A program made the translations under genes and the position numbers. A stretch of 64,000 bases of DNA from the NCBI RefSeq assembly GCF_002797315.1, contig NZ_KZ454936.1, positions 557,133 through 621,132 of the forward strand, given 5' to 3'. Source of the DNA: Bacillus sp. FJAT-44742 (GTDB taxonomy: Bacteria; Bacillota; Bacilli; Bacillales; Marinococcaceae). Positions 45,582 through 55,958 of the stretch are shown here, piece by piece; position 1 is the stretch's first letter, and each line of letters starts with the position of its first letter. The notes under the pieces were generated by a model. It did no database searches. It saw only the letters and a list, made by a program, of their open reading frames with translations, and had not been told where the DNA came from.

Positions 45582-47948
45582 ATGCTGCAATCGAAACGAA
45601 AATGGATTGTTGAACAAGAGACCAATGAAAACATTGAACGACTCAGTAAAGAACTGCAAATTTCAGAGGTTACCGCACGGTTATTATGGAACCGCGGGAT
45701 CAGAAGTGCCGAAGAAGCTTTGAAGTTTTTACATACAGAAATATCACAGCTGCACGATCCATTTCTTATGGATGGGATGGAGACTGCGGTTAACAGAATA
45801 AAAGAAGCGGTCAGTAATAAGGAAAAAATATTGGTTTTCGGGGACTACGATGCTGATGGTGTATCAAGCACCTCTATTATGATTTTCCTGCTTAAGGAAT
45901 TAAAAGCTGAGTTTGGATGGTATATTCCCAACCGCTTCACGGAAGGATACGGGCCAAACATTCCAGCTTTCGAAAAAGCGAAAGAAGAAGGGGTTTCACT
46001 TGTCATTACTGTTGATACCGGTATTGCTGCCGTAAAAGAAATTGCAGCAGCCAAAGAGCTGGGAATTGACGTCATTGTAACCGATCACCATGAACCCCCT
46101 CCTGAATTACCTGAGGCATATTGTATTATCAACCCTAAGAAGCCTGGATGCCCGTATCCCTTTAAAGAATTGGCTGGGGTCGGGGTTGCCTTCAAGCTTG
46201 CTCATGCCTTGTTAGGACGGCTTCCTGAGGAATGGCTGGATATTGTAGCGATAGGCACGATAAGTGATTTAGTGCCTCTTATAGACGAAAATCGTGCGCT
46301 CGCAACCTACGGGTTGAGACAGTTAACATCCTCTTCCAAGCCAGGGATTCAGGCTTTAAAGAAACTCTGCGGGGTAGATGGACAGGTCATGGAAGCAGAT
46401 AACGTAGGCTTTGCTTTTGGCCCCCGTTTAAACGCTGCCGGCCGGATGGACTCTGCTGATCCTGCTGTTCACCTTCTTACCACTTCAAACGCGGCAGAAG
46501 CCGAAGAGTGGGCTGAAGTGATCGATGATTTAAATAAGGAAAGACAAGAAATTGTCAGTGAGATGACTAAAGAAGCAGTAGAGGAAGTAGAGAGCGCTTA
46601 TCCTCCGGAAAGGAACTCTGTGCTTATTATAGCAAAGGAAGGCTGGAATCCTGGCGTAATTGGGATTGTGGCATCCCGTCTTACAGAGAGGTTTTACCGG
46701 CCGGTAATTGTTATGGCGATTGACCCGGAAAAAGGCGAAGCCAAAGGTTCAGCCCGAAGTATTAAGGGATTTGATATGTTTAAAAACCTGTCCAAGAACA
46801 GAGACATCCTTCCACACTTTGGAGGCCACCCGATGGCTGCCGGTCTTACGATGAAAGTTGAAGATATTGAGGACTTGAGAGCACGCTTGATTTCTCAGGC
46901 AAATGTAGAAATGAGCGAGGAGGATTTTATTCCTGTCACTTCTGTGGACATGATTGTGCCTCTTGAACAAGCAACGCTTGCTGTGATCGAAGAAATGAAG
47001 CAGCTTGAGCCCTATGGAATAGCTAATCCTAAGCCGAAGATTATGCTTGAAGATGTTGATCTTAAATCGGCAAAGAAGATCGGGTCTAACCAAAACCATC
47101 TTAAAATGCTATTCGGAAAAGAAAATTATCAATTAGAAGGGGTAGGCTTTCATCTTGGATATTTATGTGAGGAAGTTGAATCGGGTACAAAAGTTTCTGC
47201 GGTAGGGGAGCTTTCTGTAAATGAATGGAATGGTTACCGAAAGCCACAGATCTTTTTAGAAGATCTTGCTGTGAGAGAATGGCAGCTTTTTGACCGCCGT
47301 CGGGAGAAAAAACCAGCTGAATTATTGAAGACCCTTCCTTCTGATAAGACAATAGGTGTAGCATTTGAAAGAGAAACAATAGAGGTATTTGGAAGAGAAG
47401 TCTCAGATCTGGATATCATACATGTTAGTGAAATCGATGTTTTACCTCAAAAAGAAAAGGAAACGTATATCGTGATGGTTGATTTGCCTAAGACTATGGA
47501 AGAGTTCTCCAAAGCTTTAAAGCACCTTAAACAGATTGAAAGGGTCTATCTGCTCTTCAAAGACCATGGCGGCTTCTTTTTTGAAACCAGGCTTACAAGG
47601 GATCACTTTAAATGGTTTTACGGTTTCTTAAAGAAGCAGGGCACCTTTGATTTGAAAAAGCATGGAGAACTTCTTGCTAAGAAGAAAGGGTGGTCTTCTT
47701 CCACTGTTTCATTAATGGCAAAGGTGTTTTCTGAGCTGGATTTTGTTACAATGAATAACGGATTAATAACAGTGCAAGATGCTCCGGCTAAAAGAGACCT
47801 CAAAGATTCCCCCACGTATCGCAATTATGAAGAGCGCACGCGTGTTGAACAGGAACTTTTATACGCTTCCTATAAAGAATTAAAAAACCAGGTTTCTTTA
47901 TATATAGGAGAAAAAGATAATAAGGAGAAGGTAGAACATGGATTTTAA
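45582..47948 (+). CDS. recJ: Single-strand-specific exonuclease RecJ
   Basis: RecJ degrades single-stranded DNA 5' to 3' in recombination and repair. The 788-residue protein has the DHH phosphoesterase motifs [21 protein letters not shown] and VTDHHEPP, then the DHHA1 domain with [13 protein letters not shown] and an OB-like region and the longer C-terminal extension of Bacillus RecJ. Length matches B. subtilis YrvE. It overlaps the apt start by 11 nt. A TTGTTT/TATAAT pair with 17-nt spacing lies at 45529-45557. Confidence 0.95.
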   Translation: MLQSKRKWIVEQETNENIERLSKELQISEVTARLLWNRGIRSAEEALKFLHTEISQLHDPFLMDGMETAVNRIKEAVSNKEKILVFGDYDADGVSSTSIMIFLLKELKAEFGWYIPNRFTEGYGPNIPAFEKAKEEGVSLVITVDTGIAAVKEIAAAKELGIDVIVTDHHEPPPELPEAYCIINPKKPGCPYPFKELAGVGVAFKLAHALLGRLPEEWLDIVAIGTISDLVPLIDENRALATYGLRQLTSSSKPGIQALKKLCGVDGQVMEADNVGFAFGPRLNAAGRMDSADPAVHLLTTSNAAEAEEWAEVIDDLNKERQEIVSEMTKEAVEEVESAYPPERNSVLIIAKEGWNPGVIGIVASRLTERFYRPVIVMAIDPEKGEAKGSARSIKGFDMFKNLSKNRDILPHFGGHPMAAGLTMKVEDIEDLRARLISQANVEMSEEDFIPVTSVDMIVPLEQATLAVIEEMKQLEPYGIANPKPKIMLEDVDLKSAKKIGSNQNHLKMLFGKENYQLEGVGFHLGYLCEEVESGTKVSAVGELSVNEWNGYRKPQIFLEDLAVREWQLFDRRREKKPAELLKTLPSDKTIGVAFERETIEVFGREVSDLDIIHVSEIDVLPQKEKETYIVMVDLPKTMEEFSKALKHLKQIERVYLLFKDHGGFFFETRLTRDHFKWFYGFLKKQGTFDLKKHGELLAKKKGWSSSTVSLMAKVFSELDFVTMNNGLITVQDAPAKRDLKDSPTYRNYEERTRVEQELLYASYKELKNQVSLYIGEKDNKEKVEHGF

Positions 47949-48450
47949 AGAACATATTACAGTAGTCGAAGATTATCCGAAACCTGGCATTCGTTTTAAA
48001 GACATTACAACGTTAATGCAAGAGGGAAAGGTATATAAGCAAGCTATAAATGAGATGGCTGAGTTCGCCCGAAAACAAAACGCAGATGTTATAGTAGGGC
48101 CCGAAGCAAGAGGATTTGTGGTCGGCTGTCCGATTGCTTATGAATTGGAAAAAGGGTTTGTCCCAGTAAGAAAAAAAGGAAAGCTTCCTCGTGAAACCAT
48201 TGATGCGGATTACGGATTGGAATATGGCAGCGATTCTCTTTCCATTCATAAGGATGCTATTAAACCGGGACAAAGAGTTATTATTACAGATGATCTTCTT
48301 GCCACCGGTGGAACAGTCAAGGCCACTGTCAAGCTTGTAGAGGAGCTTGGAGGCATCGTTGCAGGGCTGGCCTTTATGATCGAACTCACCTATCTTGAAG
48401 GACGGAGCGGTTTGGATCAATACGAACTATTTTCACTGGTTGATTTTTAA
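47938..48450 (+). CDS. apt: Adenine phosphoribosyltransferase
   Basis: Apt salvages adenine to AMP using phosphoribosyl pyrophosphate. The 170-residue enzyme has [27 protein letters not shown] and the PRPP-binding loop [13 protein letters not shown]. Standard size. AAGGAGAAGG before ATG 47938 lies inside the recJ end, so translation is coupled, as in B. subtilis. Confidence 0.97.
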   Translation: MDFKEHITVVEDYPKPGIRFKDITTLMQEGKVYKQAINEMAEFARKQNADVIVGPEARGFVVGCPIAYELEKGFVPVRKKGKLPRETIDADYGLEYGSDSLSIHKDAIKPGQRVIITDDLLATGGTVKATVKLVEELGGIVAGLAFMIELTYLEGRSGLDQYELFSLVDF

Positions 48451-48465
48451 TGATAGACTGCCGTC

Positions 48466-48498
48466 AGAGGGTGCTCTCTTAGGAGCGCTCTTTGTTTT
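48466..48498 (+). terminator. Probable terminator between apt and relA
   Basis: AGAGGGTGCTC pairs with GAGCGCTCT, with a 2-base bulge, followed by TTGTTTT. Imperfect stem, so moderate confidence. Confidence 0.6.
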
Positions 48499-48580
48499 AT
48501 ATTAAGAAGCATGGTACTTTACAGGAATGATAAACTTAAAGATAATATAAAGAAATATGAAAGGCTTGCAGGGTGATTCC

Positions 48581-50752
48581 ATGACCATCGATGAAGTGTT
48601 GGAAAAGGCAAAAGTGTACCTATCGGCAGAGGATGTTTCTTTTTTAGACAGAGCCTATAAGTATGCAGAAGAAGCCCATAAGGATCAATATCGCAAGTCC
48701 GGGGAGCCCTATATCCTCCACCCTATCCAGGTGGCAGGGATATTGGTTGATCTAGAGATGGACCCGGACACAATTGCTGGTGCTTTTTTGCATGACGTTG
48801 TTGAGGACACTGATGTAACGGTTGAACAGTTGAAAGAAGCATTTAACAGTGAAGTGGCCATGCTGGTTGATGGAGTCACCAAACTGAAAAAGATCAAATA
48901 TAAATCAAAAGAAGAGCAACAGGCAGAAAACCATCGCAAAATGGTAGTTGCGATGGCCAAAGATATAAGAGTGATTTTAATCAAGCTGGCAGACAGGCTT
49001 CACAACATGAGAACGTTAAAGCATCTTCCTCCGGAAAAACAACGTCGCATTTCTAATGAAACGTTAGAAATTTTTGCTCCGTTAGCTCATCGTTTAGGGA
49101 TATCAACTATAAAATGGGAGCTTGAAGATACTGCCCTTCGTTATCTTGACCCTCAACAGTATTATCGGATTGTAAACCTGATGAAGCAAAAGAGAGCAGA
49201 GCGAGAGCAATATATCGAGGAAGTTATAGATAATATTAATAATAGTCTGCAGGACATTCATATCTCAGCAGATATACAAGGACGCCCAAAACATATATAC
49301 AGTATTTACCATAAGATGGTCAAGCAAAAGAAACAGTTTAATGAAATTTACGATTTACTTGCAGTGAGAATTATTGTAAAAAGCATTAAAGACTGCTATG
49401 CGGTTCTGGGCATCATTCATACCTGTTGGAAGCCGATGCCAGGACGCTTCAAAGATTACATTGCCATGCCAAAAGCAAACATGTATCAATCCCTTCACAC
49501 TACTGTACTGGGACCTAAAGGAGAACCATTGGAAGTTCAAATTCGCTCCGAAGATATGCACAGAGTGGCAGAGTACGGGGTTGCTGCTCACTGGGCTTAT
49601 AAAGAAGGGGGAACTGAATCAAAATCCTTAGGCGACCAGCTGACATGGTTCAGGGAAATAATAGAGTGGCAAAACGAAGCTTCTGATGCCCAGGAATTTA
49701 TGGAGTCGTTAAAAATCGACTTGTTTTCTGATATGGTGTTTGTCTTCACGCCAAAAGGGGACGTTATCGAGCTCCCACGGGGGTCCGTTCCTATTGACTT
49801 TGCCTACCGGATTCACACCGAAATTGGGAACAGGACGATCGGCGCTAAAGTAAATGGCAAAATGGTGCCCCTGGACCATGAACTCAAAACCGGGGATATT
49901 GTGGAAATGCTCACGTCTAAGCATTCATACGGCCCGAGCCAGGATTGGCTGAAGCTGACACAGAGTTCTCATGCCAAGAACAAAATCAAGCAATTTTTCA
50001 AAAAAGAACGTCGTGAGGAGAACATCAATAAAGGAAGAGAAATGGTTGAAAAGGAACTTAAGACACAGGATTTTGACCCGAAGGAAATTATGACGGAACA
50101 AAATCTTGCTGAAGTTGCCAATAAGTTCAGCTTTACAGGTGAAGAGGACATGTTTGCGGCAGTTGGCTATAATGGAATCAGTCCTAAACAGCTGGTAACT
50201 CGCTTAACTGAAAAATACCGCCAAAGGAAAGAGGAAGAGCAGGAAGAGAAATCACTAGCAGAGGCAGTAAAAGAGCTGACTCCTCAATCTTCTGGAAGAA
50301 AAACAAGTATTGGTGTGAGAGTTAAAGGGGTAGACAACCTGTTAATCCGTCTTTCTAAATGCTGTAATCCCGTCCCGGGAGATGATATAGTAGGCTTTAT
50401 CACAAAGGGGAGAGGGGTCACCATACACCGTGAGGACTGTCCTAACGTAAATACCGAAGAAGCAAAAACAAGGCTTCTTCCTGTAGAGTGGGAAGCAGAT
50501 GAAAAGCGGAAAAATTACAATGTTGATATAGAAATAACAGGGTATGACCGCCGGGGTCTTCTAAATGAAGTTCTACAGTCTGTCACCGAAACAAGAACGA
50601 ATATTAATGCTGTATCTGGCCGCTCTGACAAAAACAAACTTGCAGTGATTGATATGAGTATTGCCATTCACAACGTAGATCACCTTCATCAAGTGGTGGA
50701 AAGAATTAAGAGGCTGTCAGATATATATTCTGTTCGCCGTGTAATGAATTAA
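48581..50752 (+). CDS. relA: Bifunctional (p)ppGpp synthetase/hydrolase Rel
   Basis: Rel makes and degrades the alarmone (p)ppGpp during amino-acid starvation. The 723-residue protein has the HD hydrolase domain (FLHDVVEDT), the synthetase ([20 protein letters not shown]-like core, EVQIRS), TGS ([16 protein letters not shown]), the zinc-finger-like region with [12 protein letters not shown] and HREDC, and a C-terminal ACT/RRM. I prefer ATG 48581, after GGGTG; ATG 48557 is possible but has no binding site. Both activities look intact. Context recJ-apt-relA-dtd matches B. subtilis. Confidence 0.95.
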   Translation: MTIDEVLEKAKVYLSAEDVSFLDRAYKYAEEAHKDQYRKSGEPYILHPIQVAGILVDLEMDPDTIAGAFLHDVVEDTDVTVEQLKEAFNSEVAMLVDGVTKLKKIKYKSKEEQQAENHRKMVVAMAKDIRVILIKLADRLHNMRTLKHLPPEKQRRISNETLEIFAPLAHRLGISTIKWELEDTALRYLDPQQYYRIVNLMKQKRAEREQYIEEVIDNINNSLQDIHISADIQGRPKHIYSIYHKMVKQKKQFNEIYDLLAVRIIVKSIKDCYAVLGIIHTCWKPMPGRFKDYIAMPKANMYQSLHTTVLGPKGEPLEVQIRSEDMHRVAEYGVAAHWAYKEGGTESKSLGDQLTWFREIIEWQNEASDAQEFMESLKIDLFSDMVFVFTPKGDVIELPRGSVPIDFAYRIHTEIGNRTIGAKVNGKMVPLDHELKTGDIVEMLTSKHSYGPSQDWLKLTQSSHAKNKIKQFFKKERREENINKGREMVEKELKTQDFDPKEIMTEQNLAEVANKFSFTGEEDMFAAVGYNGISPKQLVTRLTEKYRQRKEEEQEEKSLAEAVKELTPQSSGRKTSIGVRVKGVDNLLIRLSKCCNPVPGDDIVGFITKGRGVTIHREDCPNVNTEEAKTRLLPVEWEADEKRKNYNVDIEITGYDRRGLLNEVLQSVTETRTNINAVSGRSDKNKLAVIDMSIAIHNVDHLHQVVERIKRLSDIYSVRRVMN

Positions 50753-50786
50753 ATTTATTGAATAGCAGGACAGGGGTTTAAATAAC

Positions 50787-51227
50787 ATGAGAGTAGTTAT
50801 TCAGCGTGTGAGTTACGGAAAAGTAACAGTTGAGAACGAGGTGATCGGTTCGATAGGGAAAGGGATCGTTGCTTTGGTGGGTATTACTCATGAGGATACG
50901 GAACAGGATGCAGATTGGGCAGCAGAAAAAATAGCCAACCTTCGCATTTTTGAAGATGAAGGGGGGAAAATGAATCGTTCTCTCTTAGATCAGAATGGAG
51001 AGGTTTTATCGGTTTCTCAATTTACTCTTTATGGCGACTGCAAAAAAGGCCGGCGTCCTAATTTTATGAGTGCAGCCAAACCAGATCATGCTGTTAATAT
51101 TTACGAACATTTCAATGAATCATTAAGAGAAAAAGGCATCAAGGTTGAAACTGGGGAATTTGGAGCAATGATGGATGTTGAATTAAACAATGATGGCCCA
51201 GTAACATTGATTGTTGAAAATCCTTGA
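50787..51227 (+). CDS. dtd: D-aminoacyl-tRNA deacylase
   Basis: Dtd frees D-amino acids from mischarged tRNA. The 146-residue protein has [28 protein letters not shown], the catalytic SQFTLYGD and the proofreading motif NNDGPVT, in which the family has NxGPxT. Length and position after relA fit B. subtilis (yrvI). Confidence 0.95.
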   Translation: MRVVIQRVSYGKVTVENEVIGSIGKGIVALVGITHEDTEQDADWAAEKIANLRIFEDEGGKMNRSLLDQNGEVLSVSQFTLYGDCKKGRRPNFMSAAKPDHAVNIYEHFNESLREKGIKVETGEFGAMMDVELNNDGPVTLIVENP

Positions 51228-51253
51228 TTAAAAAAAAACAAAGGGGCTATACT
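51224..51253 (+). promoter_or_regulatory. Predicted promoter before a 56-codon gene
   Basis: TTGATT (51224-51229) and TATACT (51248-51253) with an 18-nt spacer. The -35 overlaps the dtd stop. It supports the small gene at 51285. Confidence 0.5.
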
Positions 51254-51284
51254 ACTTTTTAAATACTTTAAAAGGGTGAGAGTA

Positions 51285-51455
51285 GTGAAGGTTCCAATGT
51301 CTACAGCTGTCTCTAATGAATCGTATCAAGGGAGCATAAAAGCTGACCCTTTTCCATATGAAAAGATGGAATTAGAAGAAAGTGGTCTTTCCCCTTGGGG
51401 AGTTACTGCTCCTATAGAGAGGACAGCTTGCAAGAAGAAGTCTAGGCTTCGGTAG
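51285..51455 (+). CDS. Hypothetical small protein, 56 residues
   Basis: A 56-codon frame starts at GTG 51285, after AAAGGGTGAG, and ends at TAG 51455. The product has no membrane segment; it begins MKVPMSTAVSNESYQ and ends with a basic tail around TACKKKSRLR preceded by LSPWGVTAPIER. A predicted promoter lies just upstream and the hisS T-box promoter just downstream, so the frame fills its transcription unit neatly. I do not recognise the family with certainty. Confidence 0.5.
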   Translation: MKVPMSTAVSNESYQGSIKADPFPYEKMELEESGLSPWGVTAPIERTACKKKSRLR

Positions 51456-51474
51456 CTCTGCAAAAGAGAAGTTG

Positions 51475-51776
51475 TTGACAAGTTTTCTCTTCATTCGTAT
51501 GATAGAAAACAGCAAATAGTTTAGACGAAATGAACCAATGAGGGAGAAAAGTAGTCAAGTACAAGTCGGTCAGAGAGGAAGGTGCCCGAGGCTGAAAGCC
51601 CTTCTGCGAATAACTTGATGAAAGAACACTCCTTAGGTGTGCTTTTGAAAAGATATCTTAGTAAAAAGCACCGTAAGCAGGCGTTAACTGTAAAAGTGGA
51701 AACTATATGTTTCAAAAAGGGTGGCACCACGGGTAAGTCTCGTCCCTCGTTTTTGCGAGGGGACGGGACTTTTTTG
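51475..51776 (+). promoter_or_regulatory. hisS T-box leader with promoter and terminator
   Basis: TTGACA (51475-51480) and TATGAT (51498-51503) are spaced by 17 nt. Stem I is recognisable: TCAAGT/ACTTGA arms with AGTA on the 5' side and GAACAC on the 3' side of the specifier loop, placing CAC (His) at 51627-51629. The T-box GGGTGGCACC lies near 51719-51728, followed by a terminator stem (AAGTCTCGTCCCTCG with CGAGGGGACGGGACTT, 51735-51771) and T run. Uncharged tRNA should switch the leader to antitermination before hisS-aspS. Confidence 0.9.
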
Positions 51777-51863
51777 TTTATTTACATAGGAAAATTAAGG
51801 TGTATTCCGTTGGAAAGGAAGAAATGATATCAAGAAAGTATAAATTAGAGAGGAGAACTGACC

Positions 51864-53144
51864 ATGAATATACGCATCCCTAGAGGAACACAAGATATTC
51901 TTCCTGGAAAAGTCGAACAGTGGCAATATATTGAAGAAAAAGCCCGCGACCTTTGCAGAAGGTATAATTACAAAGAAATACGAACTCCTGTTTTTGAGCA
52001 AACTGAGCTTTTTCAAAGAGGTGTTGGCGACACAACTGATATTGTACAAAAAGAAATGTACACCTTTGAAGACAGAGGCGGGAGAAGCCTGACACTTCGC
52101 CCTGAAGGCACCGCGTCTGTTGCACGGTCCTATGTGGAAAATAAAATGCACGGGGAAGCACAGCAGCCGACAAAGCTCTTTTACATCGGGCCAATGTTTC
52201 GTTACGAAAGACCTCAGTCCGGAAGGATGAGACAGTTTGTACAGTTTGGTGTTGAAGCAATTGGAAGTGCCGATCCTGCTGTAGATGCTGAAGTAATTGC
52301 ACTTGCTATGGATTATTATAGCGAACTTGGTTTAAAAGGATTAAAATTGGTGATTAACAGCTTAGGAGATAAAGAGAGCCGGGACGCTCACCGCCAGGCA
52401 CTAATTGATCATTTTCAACCAAGAATCAATGAATTTTGCAGTGACTGCCAAGAGCGATTAGAAAAAAATCCTTTGCGCATTTTGGATTGTAAGAAGGATG
52501 CGGACCATGAGCTAATGAAAACAGCTCCTTCTATTTTGGATTATTTAAATGAAGAATCATCGGCTTATTTCGAAAAGGTTAAATTCCTCCTTGACCAGAT
52601 GGGAGTCTCTTATGAGGTTGATCCTGCGTTGGTGCGGGGATTAGATTATTACAATAATACAGCCTTTGAGATTATGATTGAAGGAAAAGGGTTTGGGGCA
52701 ATCACGACGTTAAGCGGCGGAGGCCGCTACAACGGCCTTGTGGAAGAGCTTGGGGGACCCGAGTCACCTGGTATAGGGTTCGCGTTAAGCTTAGAGAGAC
52801 TCCTTATGGCTCTTGAAGCTCAGGAAATTAATCTTGAAATAAAAGAATCCATAGATTGTTATTTAGTTGCTATGGGAGAAAAAGCTAAAGATAAAGCAGC
52901 AGTTCTTTTATACGAATTAAGAAAAGAGGGCCTGACGGCTGATAAGGATTACATTGACCGAAAACCTAAGGGTCAGTTTAAATCAGCAGATCGTTTAAAG
53001 GCCAGATACACTGCCATTCTCGGTGAAAATGAATTGGAAGCGGAAAAGATCAATGTAAAGCATATGGAAACAGGTGAACAAAAAGAAATAGCACTTAGTG
53101 ATTTTATTACTTACATGAAAGAGAATATGGAGGAATCAATATGA
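51864..53144 (+). CDS. hisS: Histidyl-tRNA synthetase
   Basis: HisS charges tRNA-His. The 426-residue class II synthetase has [10 protein letters not shown] at the start, motif 2 ([13 protein letters not shown]), [26 protein letters not shown] and [11 protein letters not shown] (motif 3). ATG 51864 follows GAGAGGAGA. It lies behind a T-box and overlaps aspS by four bases (ATGA). Confidence 0.97.
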   Translation: MNIRIPRGTQDILPGKVEQWQYIEEKARDLCRRYNYKEIRTPVFEQTELFQRGVGDTTDIVQKEMYTFEDRGGRSLTLRPEGTASVARSYVENKMHGEAQQPTKLFYIGPMFRYERPQSGRMRQFVQFGVEAIGSADPAVDAEVIALAMDYYSELGLKGLKLVINSLGDKESRDAHRQALIDHFQPRINEFCSDCQERLEKNPLRILDCKKDADHELMKTAPSILDYLNEESSAYFEKVKFLLDQMGVSYEVDPALVRGLDYYNNTAFEIMIEGKGFGAITTLSGGGRYNGLVEELGGPESPGIGFALSLERLLMALEAQEINLEIKESIDCYLVAMGEKAKDKAAVLLYELRKEGLTADKDYIDRKPKGQFKSADRLKARYTAILGENELEAEKINVKHMETGEQKEIALSDFITYMKENMEESI

Positions 53145-54919
53145 TTGGAAGAACACATCAGTGCGGGGAAATATCAGAAGCATTAATTGGAGAAAAAGTG
53201 CAGTTGAAAGGCTGGGCTCAAACAAGACGGGACTTAGGACAGGTTATTTTTATTGATTTACGTGACCGATCCGGTATTGTTCAAATTGTTTTCAATCCGG
53301 AGATTTCTGAGGAGGCTCTTCAGACAGCAGACAGGGTGAGAAGTGAATATGTGTTAGATATAAAAGGGACAGTAATTAAAAGAGAAGAAGAAACCTATAA
53401 TGACAAAATTCCGACCGGTACGGTGGAAGTCCAGGTAAATGAAATTGAAATTCTTAACCCTTCAAAAGCTCTGCCCTTTGCTGTCGACAGCGACGGGGAG
53501 ATTACGGAGGATGTTCGCCTGAAATACCGCTATCTAGATTTAAGAAGGCCAGAAATGACAGAGACAATCAAGCTTCGTCATAAAACTACCAAGATCATTC
53601 GTGACTTCCTCGACAACCATGAATTTCTTGATGTGGAAACACCAATGCTTACAAAAAGCACTCCTGAAGGAGCGAGAGATTATTTAGTGCCAAGCCGGGT
53701 GCATCATGGTGAGTTTTATGCTCTTCCTCAATCACCGCAGCTATTCAAGCAGTTGTTAATGGTATCTGGACTTGAGCGATACTACCAAATTGTTCGCTGC
53801 TTCAGAGATGAAGATTTACGGGCCGATCGCCAACCTGAATTTACGCAAGTCGATATTGAAACCTCCTTCATGGATAAAGAAGATCTTCTTGCCATGATGG
53901 AAGAGTTAATGGCTACCTTGCTTAAGGACATACATGGTGTAGAAATTGAAACGCCTTTCCCTCGTCTGACATATGAAGAAGCAATGCATCGTTATGGATC
54001 GGACAAGCCGGATACACGTTTTGGCATGGAACTTGTAGAGCTTTCAGAGATCGTCAAAGACAGTGATTTTAAAGTATTTGCCCAGGCAGTAAAAAATGGT
54101 GGCATCGTAAAAGGCCTGAATGTAAAAGGTGTGGCTGATAATATGTCTCGTAAGGAAATAGACGATCTTGCCGACTTTGTAGCCATTTATGGAGCGAAAG
54201 GTCTAGCTTGGCTGAAGGTTGAGGAGAACGCATTAAAAGGACCAATAGCGAAGTTCTTCAGTGAGGATGAAACAGCAGCGATCCGCGAGGCTTTAGATGC
54301 GGAGCCGGGGGACCTTCTCTTCTTTGGAGCAGATAAGCCGCAAGTAGTATTCGATGCTATGGGTGCTTTGCGCTTGAAATTTGGAAAAGAACTTAACTTA
54401 ATTGATAAGTCTGTATTTAATTTCCTATGGGTTACTGAATTTCCTCTTATGGAATACGATGAGGATGAAAACCGCCATGTTGCTATGCACCACCCGTTTA
54501 CACGTCCGGTAAAAGAAGACATTAATGTACTGGATGAGGATCCGGCTCAGGTGAGAGCAGAAGCATATGATCTTGTCCTTAACGGCTACGAACTTGGAGG
54601 AGGTTCTCAGCGTATTTATGAACGGGAACTCCAGGAAAAAATGTTTACAGCTCTTGGCTTTTCTCAAGAAGAAGCGAGAGACCAATTTGGCTTTTTGTTA
54701 GAAGCTTTTGAGTATGGTACTCCGCCACATGGCGGGATTGCCCTTGGCCTCGACAGACTGGTTATGATTTTAGCAGGCCGCACCAACCTTCGGGATACTA
54801 TTGCTTTTCCTAAAACGGCAAGTGCCAGCGACCTCTTGACAAAAGCTCCATCAGACGTAAGCGAGAAGCAGTTAAAGGAGCTTAACTTAAAAATAGTATC
54901 CAAAGGAAAGAAAGAATAA
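53141..54919 (+). CDS. aspS: Aspartyl-tRNA synthetase
   Basis: AspS charges tRNA-Asp. The 592 residues hold the OB-fold anticodon domain ([25 protein letters not shown]), class II motifs ([39 protein letters not shown] and [13 protein letters not shown]) and the bacterial insertion domain. It is coupled to hisS. Family-sized, so the discriminating type should be judged from anticodon-loop residues; asnB or gat genes are not in the window. Confidence 0.96.
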   Translation: MIGRTHQCGEISEALIGEKVQLKGWAQTRRDLGQVIFIDLRDRSGIVQIVFNPEISEEALQTADRVRSEYVLDIKGTVIKREEETYNDKIPTGTVEVQVNEIEILNPSKALPFAVDSDGEITEDVRLKYRYLDLRRPEMTETIKLRHKTTKIIRDFLDNHEFLDVETPMLTKSTPEGARDYLVPSRVHHGEFYALPQSPQLFKQLLMVSGLERYYQIVRCFRDEDLRADRQPEFTQVDIETSFMDKEDLLAMMEELMATLLKDIHGVEIETPFPRLTYEEAMHRYGSDKPDTRFGMELVELSEIVKDSDFKVFAQAVKNGGIVKGLNVKGVADNMSRKEIDDLADFVAIYGAKGLAWLKVEENALKGPIAKFFSEDETAAIREALDAEPGDLLFFGADKPQVVFDAMGALRLKFGKELNLIDKSVFNFLWVTEFPLMEYDEDENRHVAMHHPFTRPVKEDINVLDEDPAQVRAEAYDLVLNGYELGGGSQRIYERELQEKMFTALGFSQEEARDQFGFLLEAFEYGTPPHGGIALGLDRLVMILAGRTNLRDTIAFPKTASASDLLTKAPSDVSEKQLKELNLKIVSKGKKE

Positions 54920-54983
54920 AGAAAGAGAAGGAAGACAACCGAGAAAAAGAATGAGGCTGTCTTAAAATCACATGAAGATAGAG

Positions 54984-55019
54984 AAAAATCCAGGATATGG
55001 ATTATCCTGGATTTTTTTA
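54984..55019 (+). terminator. Terminator of hisS-aspS
   Basis: AAAAATCCAGGATA pairs with TATCCTGGATTTTT over 14 bp around a 5-nt loop, with seven T residues. Confidence 0.95.
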
Positions 55020-55031
55020 TGCAGTCTGCTT

Positions 55032-55073
55032 TGTTTCCTGAAACAGGCGGGTCACTTGTTTCGTTTCAGGAAA
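55032..55073. repeat. Nested palindromes TGTTTC-CT-GAAACA and TTTCCTGAAAC/GTTTCAGGAAA
   Basis: TGTTTCCTGAAACA (55032-55045) is self-complementary. Its TTTCCTGAAAC part also pairs with GTTTCAGGAAA (55063-55073), giving an 11-bp inverted repeat with an 18-nt loop. No T run follows. It could be an operator or alternative hairpin in the aspS downstream region. Confidence 0.5.
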
Positions 55074-55203
55074 TGATTGACAACGGCTGCTAGTGCCGCT
55101 TTCCACAAAGGCGAATCAAGGAAAAGGCTTTATTTTCTTCTTCGGATTAAGAGGATCGAAACATTTTTATCCTTAACGAGACTGTTTTGCTCAATCTTCT
55201 TTT

Positions 55204-55545
55204 TTAAGATTGCTGCTGTTTAAATGCCTGAATAAAAGAGGAAGGATCCTTTCGAATATAATAGGTTCGTACGCCCTTGCTCGTATGAAGGTATAAAAAC
55301 CCCATCTTACAGCTTTCCTGACGATAAGAAATATCAAATATATGGTTGAGATAATATTCCTGGTCAAATACTAATATCCTGTCATCAAAAAGCTTCATTG
55401 ATTCAATGTGTTCTACGGTAAATTTTTCAGTCCATTCAATTTTTTGTTCAATATACAGCACTTCTTGGATAGCTAACGGTTCCATGGTCATAGGTTCTGA
55501 AAAGAGAAGAACTCTTTTTTCATTCACCTCCCTTTCAATCAGCAA
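55204..55545 (-). CDS. Hypothetical protein, possible bacterial PH-like domain
   Basis: A soluble protein of up to 113 residues with no signal or cysteine cluster. The C-terminal half, DDRILVFDQEYYLNHIFDISYR, then GFLYLHTSKGVRTYYIR and DPSSFIQAFKQ, alternates strands and ends in a helix, like bacterial PH-type domains. I do not recognise a named family. The start is uncertain: TTG 55545 lies before the only good site (AAAGGGAGGTG), and the first in-frame ATG (55491) is too far after it. Confidence 0.6.
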   Translation of the reverse strand: MLIEREVNEKRVLLFSEPMTMEPLAIQEVLYIEQKIEWTEKFTVEHIESMKLFDDRILVFDQEYYLNHIFDISYRQESCKMGFLYLHTSKGVRTYYIRKDPSSFIQAFKQQQS

Positions 55546-55645
55546 GTGACATTTATACCCAAAGGTTGAAAAAAATAAACCAAAATTCCTCCTTTTTTGA
55601 GAAATTAGGACCTATTTAGTGTTCTTCGTAAAAGAGCAAATTATA

Positions 55646-55674
55646 TTGACCGCCTATGGTTCTCATGCTATCAT
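55646..55674 (+). promoter_or_regulatory. Sigma-A promoter of 6S RNA
   Basis: TTGACC (55646-55651) and TATCAT (55669-55674), exactly 17 nt apart, should start transcription near 55681, just before the 6S RNA closing stem. Confidence 0.85.
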
Positions 55675-55680
55675 ATATTT

Positions 55681-55873
55681 AAGCAATAAGAGAGTCCTGA
55701 GGTGTACGTAGGGTACTATACGTTTTGAGCCAACACTTCAACATCGGGAGCCTGTCGTTTCTTTTCGGAGTACACGCCTCTTTTTGTGGAAGTATGAAGA
55801 TCTGAACAAGGCACCCACCTGCCAGGAGCAGGCTTCAAAACAAGGTCAATTTTACGGCACCGCGGGACTTTTT
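55681..55873 (+). ncRNA. 6S RNA
   Basis: 6S RNA binds the housekeeping RNA polymerase by imitating an open promoter. The 5' end AGTCCTGAGGTG pairs with 3' CACCGCGGGACT as a 12-nt closing stem with a single mismatch. A long partly paired middle would make the central bubble. Length is about 190 nt. It lies between aspS and tcdA, where I recall that B. subtilis has its bsrB 6S RNA. A promoter and a terminator frame it. No frame with a ribosome binding site lies within. Confidence 0.85.
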
Positions 55874-55888
55874 GACCTACATAACGAA

Positions 55889-55918
55889 CAAACCCGAGGG
55901 GGAATCCCCGGGTTTTTT
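55889..55918 (+). terminator. Terminator of 6S RNA
   Basis: AACCCGAGGGG pairs with CCCCGGGTT (one bulged A) and is followed by six T residues, 16-20 nt after the predicted 6S RNA 3' end. Confidence 0.85.
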
Positions 55919-55958
55919 ATTTTGTCACCGTATGAAGATAAAGGGAGAGGAGAAAAGC

